This document shows, piece by piece, positions 53,506 through 59,216 of a stretch of DNA of 59,216 nt (positions are counted from its first letter, which is position 1; each line of letters starts with the position of its first letter). This stretch comes from Pseudomonadota bacterium. GTDB lineage: Bacteria; Pseudomonadota; Alphaproteobacteria; Sphingomonadales; Sphingomonadaceae. Location: positions 1-59,216 of the forward strand of contig JAEWIL010000186.1 in NCBI GenBank assembly GCA_023387085.1, in the 5' to 3' direction. The position numbers were made by a program, and so were the translations under genes. Below the pieces are notes generated by a model. It was not told the origin of the DNA. It worked only from the letters and a program-made list of their open reading frames with translations, and searched no databases.

Positions 53506-55236
53506 ATGGCGGGGCTGAATATGGATATGCAGGGTGGCGGTTTTCCCGCCGGGGATTCGACGGCCGTTCAACATGTTAGGCTTGCCGGCGGAGGAGCCGT
53601 TGCCGCCGCCGTGGCACCCGCGGCGACGCATCACCGCGACGAGCTGCTGATCGGCGAAGTCATCGATATTTCGGGTTCGGCCTCGCGCATTCTGCTCGAC
53701 GCGCAGACAATCGGCCAACTTTCGGGGTCGAGCGACACCGCGGTCGCCATGGCCGGCCAGGTCGGCGCGCAGGTCAAGATTCGTGTCGGCAACAGCTGGC
53801 TGGTCGCCAGCATCCGTGACCAGAAACTGCACGAAAAGGGCGAAGGCCTGATCGTCGCCACGATCGATTTTCTTGGCGAGGGCGACGAGGAAAAGATCAC
53901 CGGCCGCATCCATAATTTCCGCCGCGGCGTGACGCGCTTCCCGATTCCGGGCAGCCCGGTGTTCGCGGCAACCAGCAATGACCTGAAGCAGATATACGCC
54001 GCCGACGAACGCGCGCATGTCGAGATCGGGACAATCTATCCGACCAAGGATATTCGCGGCTCGCTCTATGTCGACGCCATGCTCGGCAAGCATTTCGCGC
54101 TGCTCGGCTCGACGGGTACGGGTAAATCGACGAGCGCGGCGCTGATCCTTCACAAGATTTGCGAACTCGCGCCGCAGGGCCATATCGTGATGATCGATCC
54201 GCACGGCGAATATTCGGCCGCCTTCAAAGGCACCGGCGCGCTGTTCGACGTCGACAATCTGGCATTGCCCTATTGGCTGATGAACTTCGAGGAACATTGC
54301 GAGGTCTTCATCACCGCGCAGGGTCGCGAGCGTCAGGCCGATTGCGACATTCTCGCCAAATGCCTGTTGCAGGCGCGGACAAAGAACCGTCTTGCCGAGG
54401 GGATGACCAAGCTCACGGTCGACTCGCCGATCCCCTATCTCCTGTCGGATCTGCTCAACATCCTCACGAACGAGATGGGCAAGCTCGACAAGGCAACCTC
54501 GTCGGCGCCCTTCATGCGGATCAAGGGCAAGATCGAGGAAATGCGCGCCGACCCGCGCTATAATTTCATGTTTTCGGGCATGCTCGTTGCCGACACGATG
54601 ACGAGTTTCCTCGGCAAGATCTTCCGCCTGCCGTCCGACGGGCGGCCGATCTCGATCATCGACGTGTCGGGCGTCCCGTCGGACATTACCGGCGTCGTCG
54701 TCGCGGTGCTGTCGCGCCTGACCTTCGACTATGCGATATGGTCGCGCGGCGAACCGCAGCGCCCCATCCTGCTCGTCTGCGAGGAAGCCCATCGCTACAT
54801 CCCCGCGAAGGACGTGGGGCAGGGTCAGGCGGTTCGCAAGATCCTCGAGCGCATCGCCAAGGAAGGCCGCAAATATGGCGTGTCGCTGGGTCTTATCACC
54901 CAGCGCCCGTCGGACTTGGCCGAGGGCGTGCTGTCGCAGTGCGGCACGATCATCTCGATGCGTCTCAACAACGAGCGCGACCAGCATTTCGTGAAGGCGG
55001 CGATGCCCGAGGGCGCGCGCGGGTTCATCGATTCGATCCCGGCACTTCGCAACCGCGAATGCATTGTCTGCGGTGAGGGCGTGTCGATCCCGATCCGCGT
55101 CTATCTCGACACGCTGGAGGAAGACAAAAGGCCCGCGTCGAGCGATCCGCTCTTCTCGAAGCTGTGGCGCGAGGCCGGCGGCGAGGCCGAAATGCTGGAG
55201 CGCGTCGTCAAGCGCTGGCGCAGCCAAGGGCGTTAA
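53506..55236 (+). CDS. HerA/DUF87-like ATP-binding protein
   Basis: A 576-residue HerA-type hexameric ATPase. The first 35 residues are Gly/Ala-rich; a HAS-barrel follows (LLIGEVIDISGSASRILLD). Walker A is GSTGTGKSTSAAL (about residue 205), Walker B LLVCEEAHRYIP, and the sensor region LGLITQRPSDLAEGVLSQC. No nurA nuclease is adjacent, unlike archaeal HerA. The likely role is DNA translocation or repair; the partner is unknown. Two further in-frame ATGs follow closely, so the start could be 5 or 7 codons later. Confidence 0.88.
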   Translation: MAGLNMDMQGGGFPAGDSTAVQHVRLAGGGAVAAAVAPAATHHRDELLIGEVIDISGSASRILLDAQTIGQLSGSSDTAVAMAGQVGAQVKIRVGNSWLVASIRDQKLHEKGEGLIVATIDFLGEGDEEKITGRIHNFRRGVTRFPIPGSPVFAATSNDLKQIYAADERAHVEIGTIYPTKDIRGSLYVDAMLGKHFALLGSTGTGKSTSAALILHKICELAPQGHIVMIDPHGEYSAAFKGTGALFDVDNLALPYWLMNFEEHCEVFITAQGRERQADCDILAKCLLQARTKNRLAEGMTKLTVDSPIPYLLSDLLNILTNEMGKLDKATSSAPFMRIKGKIEEMRADPRYNFMFSGMLVADTMTSFLGKIFRLPSDGRPISIIDVSGVPSDITGVVVAVLSRLTFDYAIWSRGEPQRPILLVCEEAHRYIPAKDVGQGQAVRKILERIAKEGRKYGVSLGLITQRPSDLAEGVLSQCGTIISMRLNNERDQHFVKAAMPEGARGFIDSIPALRNRECIVCGEGVSIPIRVYLDTLEEDKRPASSDPLFSKLWREAGGEAEMLERVVKRWRSQGR

Positions 55237-55244
55237 CAAGCTTT

Positions 55245-55304
55245 GTCATTGCGAGCGTAGCGAAGGCCCGGAACTGGAGATTGCTTCGCTGCGCTCGCAA
55301 TGAC
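55245..55304. repeat. REP-like inverted repeat, copy D (GTCATTGCGAGC type)
   Basis: Twenty-one-base arms (55245-55265 and 55284-55304) match in 20 of 21 positions. It lies between convergent herA-like and VOC genes and can end both transcripts. The GTCATTGCGAGC...GCTCGCAATGAC type is widely spread in bacteria. Confidence 0.88.
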
Positions 55305-55311
55305 GAGGGTT

Positions 55312-55698
55312 CTACGTCGCCGGCGGTTCCCAAAGCTCGATCGGATTGCCCTCGGGATCGAGGATGCGAGCAAAACGGCCAACCGCGGGGTCATCCCATT
55401 CGGGTTTGGTGATCACCTCGTCGCCTGCGTCGCGGAACGGTACGAGCACGGCGTCGAGGTCGTCGACGCGCAGGTTGATCATATATTGCCTGTCGGCCGG
55501 AAAATAGTCGGTGTCGGCCTTGAACGGCGAGAAGACGAGCGGTCCGCCCGTGACCGTCCACACCCATTGGTTGACGGGCTCGCTGTCGTCGGCGCTGATG
55601 CCGCCGCCGACGCCCAGCCTGTCGCGGTACCAGGCATTGAGTTTTTCCGGGTCCTTCGCCCGAAAGAAGAGCCCGCCGATGCCTTTCACGTGCCCCAT
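55312..55698 (-). CDS. VOC-family protein
   Basis: A 128-residue one-domain vicinal-oxygen-chelate protein: GIGGLFFRAKDPEKLNAWYRD to RFARILDPEGNPIELWEPP. It resembles small glyoxalase/bleomycin-resistance proteins; the substrate is unknown. GGGAGA eight bases upstream supports the ATG at 55698 over a longer reading. Confidence 0.88.
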   Translation of the reverse strand: MGHVKGIGGLFFRAKDPEKLNAWYRDRLGVGGGISADDSEPVNQWVWTVTGGPLVFSPFKADTDYFPADRQYMINLRVDDLDAVLVPFRDAGDEVITKPEWDDPAVGRFARILDPEGNPIELWEPPAT

Positions 55699-55744
55699 GC
55701 CATGTCTCCCTGTCGGTGAATTCGGTGAGACTAGGCGGCTTCGG

Positions 55745-56875
55745 TCAGCGAATCCACTCTCCGCTTTTCTGGAACTCTTCGCGGATTTGCCCCGACTGGT
55801 TGAGCCGCGGATCGCTGTAAGTCGGTGCGGGCGCTGCCGCCGGTGTGGCCGGAATGGCGGCAGGCGGTGCGGTGCCCATCGTGCCCGGCATCGGCGCGGG
55901 AGTGACATCGGGAAGCGTAGCCGTAGCGCCGGCAAGAGCGGGTAGGGGGCCGGCGCCGGGGGGCAAACCTTTGCCCTTCAGGATGGCAAGTTGCTGAGCC
56001 AGCGGCAGATAGGGGCCGGGAACCGGTTCGCGGCCCATATAGGGCGCGCGAAACGCGTCGGGCATCCCCCAGCGTCCGCGCCAGCGGTGGAAGATGTGTG
56101 CGCCCACGATATTGGTCATCACCAGGCTCTTGCCCCAGCGCGGCCAGATCGCGGTGGTGTGATAATGGGTGGCGAGCCCGACGCCCGGAAACACATAGCC
56201 GTTGAGCGCAGCCGCCGCGATGCTGCTCGCGCGCAGCCAGTTGCGCTTTTCCGGCGCGCGCGCCATCGCGCCGTCGCAGGCGAAGGTGAACTGGCAAACG
56301 CCCGCGCGCTCGGATCCCTGAAAGACGACGCCGCAGATCGTGTTGGGAAAGCTCGGGTGGCGGGCGCGGTTGATGATGACCTGTGCGACGCCGCGCATCC
56401 CGTCGTCGCTTTCGGACGCCGCCTCGTAATAGATGGCCGACGTCAAGCAATAATGCGCGCGCTCGCGGTCGAGTGCGGTCAGGCCGCGAAAGGCATAGGG
56501 CTTGGCGGGCGGCCCGACGAAGGCTTCCTGCCGGAGCTGCGCGGCGGGCACCGGCGCCATCGCCGTCGCATCGGCATAGCCGACGCTATCGGGGTTTGGC
56601 AGCGTCGGGTCGATCTTCAGCGCATCCTCATAGGTGTCGGCGTTCATCACCGCCCAGCGCGCGGGATCATAGGGTTTGAACGTCAGCGGCACCGACACGC
56701 TGTAAGGGCCGAAGCCGCGCGACCTGTATTGCCCCGTCGACAACGCGAGCGCGAGGCAGGCGACGATCGTGATCGCGATCAGCATGCCCCAATATTCACG
56801 CCCCGGCCCCGCGGCCTTCTGCGGCGCCGGGTCACGCCACGTCGAACGGGCGGCAAGATGGAGTTCGGGCTTCAT
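55745..56875 (-). CDS. SleB-type cell wall hydrolase, membrane-anchored
   Basis: A 376-residue protein. One N-terminal membrane helix (MLIAITIVACLALALS) anchors it. The SleB hydrolase core is residues about 130-260: HYCLTSAIYYEAASESDDGMRGVAQVIINR, GVVFQGSERAGVCQFTFACDG, and THYHTTAIWPRWGKS, with the catalytic Glu in YYEAASE. The last 100 residues are Pro/Ala-rich. It should cut peptidoglycan glycan strands in the periplasm. The ATG at 56875 is preceded by GGAG only at 15 bases, so the start is uncertain. Confidence 0.9.
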   Translation of the reverse strand: MKPELHLAARSTWRDPAPQKAAGPGREYWGMLIAITIVACLALALSTGQYRSRGFGPYSVSVPLTFKPYDPARWAVMNADTYEDALKIDPTLPNPDSVGYADATAMAPVPAAQLRQEAFVGPPAKPYAFRGLTALDRERAHYCLTSAIYYEAASESDDGMRGVAQVIINRARHPSFPNTICGVVFQGSERAGVCQFTFACDGAMARAPEKRNWLRASSIAAAALNGYVFPGVGLATHYHTTAIWPRWGKSLVMTNIVGAHIFHRWRGRWGMPDAFRAPYMGREPVPGPYLPLAQQLAILKGKGLPPGAGPLPALAGATATLPDVTPAPMPGTMGTAPPAAIPATPAAAPAPTYSDPRLNQSGQIREEFQKSGEWIR

Positions 56876-57033
56876 AGGTCGCGTCAAAATCTCCGCGGCC
56901 GATTCGCGCAGCCGCTCTCATCCTGCCTTATGCCCCGAAACGCCAATAAAGTGTTTCGCCGCTTATGTCGCGTCCCGCAGGGGGACAGGAGGGCAGTCGA
57001 AAACCGGCGGCAGCAGGGCGTCTTGCGATAAGT

Positions 57034-57216
57034 TCAGCGTCTTGCCGCAGGCGGGCCGACCGCAAATTCTTCTCCGTCGAAGCAATGAACCTCGCCGTCC
57101 GCGCGTTTCAGATCATATATGGCGATACCCGCCTTTGGTTTGTCCGGGCAGCCGTAACCGACAGAAGAAGCCCGATAAATCCTGCTGTTCTCATCGGGCA
57201 GACTTGGCATGGCCAC
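57034..57216 (-). CDS. Possible 60-residue protein downstream of the metal exporter
   Basis: Begins MAMPSLPDENSRIYRASS and contains GYGCPDKPKAGIAIYDL and VHCFDGEEFAVGP. The GTG start is 28 bases after the stop of the dmeF-like gene on the same strand (an ATG follows at 57210). Codon use is plausible but less GC-biased. No Shine-Dalgarno is clear. Two Cys and one His could bind metal. Not recognised. Confidence 0.4.
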   Translation of the reverse strand: MAMPSLPDENSRIYRASSVGYGCPDKPKAGIAIYDLKRADGEVHCFDGEEFAVGPPAARR

Positions 57217-57244
57217 GCCGCGATTACAATCCGATGCTCCGTCG

Positions 57245-58150
57245 CTAGCGTATCTCGACCGTCAGATGTTCGATCTCGCGAACGGGCCGCAGGCGTTGGC
57301 AGATGCTTTCGCGTGGCGCGCCGGTCACGCTGATGATCGCCGAATGCGCGGCGGGACCGACGCGCCAGACGTGAAGATCGAGGATTGTGGCGTCGCCGGG
57401 TCCCTCGATCGCGGTGCGGATCTCGGCCTCCAGCGCCGGATCGGTCGCGTCCAGCAGGACCGTGGCGGTGTCGCGCATCAGCGACCAGGACCAGACCGCG
57501 ATGACGATCGACCCCGCGACGCCCATTGCCGGATCGAGCCACGCCCAGCCAAGATAGCGGCCGCCGAGCAACGCCGCGATCGCGAGTACCGAGGTCAGCG
57601 CGTCGGCGATGACATGCAGATAGGCCGAGCGCATGTTGTTGTCGTGTTCGTGACCGTCATGCGCGTGATCATGGGCGTGATCGTGACTGTGCCCGTGCCC
57701 GAGGAGCAGCGCGCTGACGATATTCACCACCAGCCCGACCACCGCGACGACCGTCGCTTCGCCAAAGGCAACCGGGGTCGGGTCGAGCAGCCGTGCGACC
57801 GACTCCCATGCGATGCCGAGCGCGACGATCCCGAGCACCAGCGCCGAGGCAAAGCCCGCGAGATCGCCGACCTTGCCTGTGCCGAAGCTGTAGCGCCCGC
57901 TCGTCGCGTGGCGTTTGGCATAGCGGTAGGCGAGTGCCGCGATACCGAGCGCGCCCGCGTGGGTCGCCATGTGAAAGCCGTCGGCGAGCAAGGCCATCGA
58001 GTTGAAGGCGAGGCCTGCGGCGATCTCCGCGACCATCATGATCGCGGTGAGCAGGACGACCCAAAGGGTACGGCGCGCATTCTCGTCGTGCCGCTTGCCG
58101 AGATAGTTATGGTCGTGCGTCAGCGCATCGATTTCATCGTCGAACGACAT
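57245..58150 (-). CDS. dmeF: Cation diffusion facilitator, DmeF-like (cobalt/nickel efflux)
   Basis: A 301-residue CDF exporter with six membrane helices. Metal site: HxxxD-type pair in LADGFHMATHAG and HVIADALTSV. A His-rich loop (HGHSHDHAHDHAHDGHEHD) lies between helices 4 and 5. MATHAGALGIA fits the DmeF branch, which exports Co2+ and Ni2+; zinc is a less likely substrate. No frmR/rcnR-type regulator gene is adjacent. Confidence 0.87.
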   Translation of the reverse strand: MSFDDEIDALTHDHNYLGKRHDENARRTLWVVLLTAIMMVAEIAAGLAFNSMALLADGFHMATHAGALGIAALAYRYAKRHATSGRYSFGTGKVGDLAGFASALVLGIVALGIAWESVARLLDPTPVAFGEATVVAVVGLVVNIVSALLLGHGHSHDHAHDHAHDGHEHDNNMRSAYLHVIADALTSVLAIAALLGGRYLGWAWLDPAMGVAGSIVIAVWSWSLMRDTATVLLDATDPALEAEIRTAIEGPGDATILDLHVWRVGPAAHSAIISVTGAPRESICQRLRPVREIEHLTVEIR

Positions 58151-58189
58151 GGACGCTGCCTAACCCATGGAAAATTTATCGCAAGCGGC

Positions 58190-58984
58190 TCAATGGACGA
58201 TGACGGCGTCGAACCATTCGCCGCGCGGCGATACATCGATCGGTAAGCCGAAAAGCTCGGTCAATGCGTCGCCGGTGAGAAGGTCGGCCTTGGCGCCATC
58301 GTGCAGTACGCGCCCGTCCTGCAGCATCACGATGCGGCCAATCTCGGGCAATATCTCCTCGATATGGTGGGTGACGAGGATCAGCGTGGTGCCGCCGCGC
58401 GCGACGCCGCGCAGCATGTCGAGGAAATGGTGCCGCGCCGCGGGGTCGAGCCCCGCGCAGGGTTCGTCGAGCAGCAGCGCGCGCGGCCGGTGCGCCAGCG
58501 CGCGGGCGATGAGAACGCGGCGTGCCTCGCCCGTCGACAGGCTGGCCATGCTGCGCCCGATCAGATGGGTGGCGCCGACCTCTTCGAGCGCGGCGCGCGA
58601 GGCGTCGATCATCTCCTGCGTGTAATGCTGATGCGCCCAGAGGCCGCGCGAGGCGAAGAAGCCCGAGACGACGCAGTCGAGCGCCTCGAGCGGCGGCTCG
58701 GCATCGAAATCGAGCTGCATCGTCGTCGAGACGATGCCGAGCAATTGGCGCAGCTCGAAGACGTTCCAGCTATCCTGCCCGAAGATGCGAACCTCGGCGC
58801 CCCACGCCGGATAAAGCTGGCGCGCGATAAGCTTGACGAGCGTGGATTTGCCCGATCCGTTGGCGCCCAGGATCGCGGTGCTTTCGCCGTCGTCGATGGT
58901 CAGCGCGGGCAGATCGAGAATGCACGTCTCGTCGGCCATGACGCGGACATCGGACAGGGCGAGCAAGGGAGAGTCGTTCATCAT
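58190..58984 (-). CDS. Orphan ABC transporter ATP-binding protein
   Basis: A 264-residue ABC ATPase. Walker A GANGSGKSTLVKL, Walker B RALLLDEPCAGLDP and the switch His in LVTHHIEE are normal. The signature motif is SLSTGEARR in place of LSGGQ, as in YlmA/ModF-like ATPases. No permease or binding-protein gene is adjacent, so its partner is unknown. REP copy E and a tag lie upstream of the start. Confidence 0.88.
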   Translation of the reverse strand: MMNDSPLLALSDVRVMADETCILDLPALTIDDGESTAILGANGSGKSTLVKLIARQLYPAWGAEVRIFGQDSWNVFELRQLLGIVSTTMQLDFDAEPPLEALDCVVSGFFASRGLWAHQHYTQEMIDASRAALEEVGATHLIGRSMASLSTGEARRVLIARALAHRPRALLLDEPCAGLDPAARHHFLDMLRGVARGGTTLILVTHHIEEILPEIGRIVMLQDGRVLHDGAKADLLTGDALTELFGLPIDVSPRGEWFDAVIVH

Positions 58985-59036
58985 GGCGGCGCGTTGAGCA
59001 TGGTCAAGGCCAAGAGAAAAGGGGGAATTGGAGAGT

Positions 59037-59058
59037 GGCGGCTTTGGGGTGGGGAGCT
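59037..59058 (+). repeat. GGGGTGGGAAGC tag, copy 4
   Basis: Reads GGCGGCTTTGGGGTGGGGAG, then CT. It lies 20 bases before REP copy E, in the same arrangement as copy 3. Confidence 0.65.
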
Positions 59059-59078
59059 GCCGTTGAGCCCCTTCCTTT

Positions 59079-59151
59079 CGTCATCCCGGGCTTGACCCGG
59101 GATCCACTGCCGCCCCAAGTCATGGACCCCGGATCAAGTCCGGGATGGCGA
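59079..59151. repeat. REP-like inverted repeat, copy E
   Basis: Arms around CCCGGGCTTGACCCGGG (59086-59102) and CCCCGGATCAAGTCCGGG pair imperfectly across about 73 bases. Same type as copies A and B. Confidence 0.8.
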
Positions 59152-59216
59152 TGCAAGATACGATCCTCCCTGTCGCGTAGCGATGGGGAGGGGGGCCGCC
59201 GCCGCAGGCGGGGTGG

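Noticed and set aside
54159..54563. Plus-strand ORF inside the HerA-like gene
   Set aside because: Composition is typical of an alternate frame of a GC-rich gene, and the HerA frame is unbroken.

Overview
The window is a GC-rich chromosomal segment from an alphaproteobacterium, most likely a sphingomonad of the Sphingopyxis type. The evidence is very high G/C at third codon positions, sucC standing without sucD, a DUF1013/TrcR cell-cycle regulator, DUF1192, a merC-zur operon, a type I fumarase, and many short palindromic intergenic repeats related to CCCCGGACTTGATCCGGGG. I see no rRNA, tRNA, CRISPR array, prophage, transposase or plasmid function. Nearly all of the content is ordinary core and accessory metabolism.

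Layout. 1-12.5 kb, all minus strand: aldehyde dehydrogenase, a secreted M20 peptidase, a PQQ-type glucose/sorbosone dehydrogenase-like protein, the glnB-glnA nitrogen operon, a lipoprotein quinohaemoprotein alcohol dehydrogenase, methionine aminopeptidase and ClpA. 12.5-17 kb: a repeat-rich stretch holding a stand-alone EF-Tu domain III-like ORF with foreign codon use, DUF1192 followed by a small frameshifted gene, a quinone oxidoreductase, trcR with a leader hairpin, and an MBL-fold hydrolase. 17-25 kb: a DUF481 outer-membrane protein, a fumarase operon, a merC-zur operon with a perfect palindrome that looks like a Zur box, and an acyl-CoA ligase. 25-35 kb: a pabB-pabC fusion, an aminotransferase, a 35-codon membrane ORF coupled to a periplasmic MsrA, a class A beta-lactamase-like lipoprotein, sucC, and etfBA with a clear promoter, operator and terminator. 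35-44 kb: a serine hydrolase, enoyl-CoA hydratase, an APH-like kinase plus acyl-CoA dehydrogenase, a cupin, a D-aminoacylase-like amidohydrolase and an MDR oxidoreductase. 44-49 kb: a tryptophan dioxygenase-like and kynureninase-like pair, and nhaA with a DUF885 lipoprotein. 49-59 kb: an NfrB/NfrA-like glycan pair, a TSUP exporter with a TIGR02186 protein, a HerA-like ATPase, a SleB hydrolase, a DmeF-like metal exporter and an orphan ABC ATPase.

How it fits together. The etfBA genes, acyl-CoA dehydrogenase, enoyl-CoA hydratase and acyl-CoA ligase form the parts of acyl-CoA oxidation. A MerR/LiuR-like operator (TTGACGTTAACGTCAA type) lies before etfBA and before the quinohaemoprotein dehydrogenase. 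glnBA has a sigma-54-like promoter. The merC-zur operon appears autoregulated by zinc. I found no clear large novel system. The best leads are the composite REP elements carrying a conserved GGGGTGGGAAGC tag, the orphan EF-Tu domain III protein, the shared LiuR-like sites, the trcR leader hairpin and the frameshifted small gene. All functional calls rest on motif recognition by eye, because no searches were possible.
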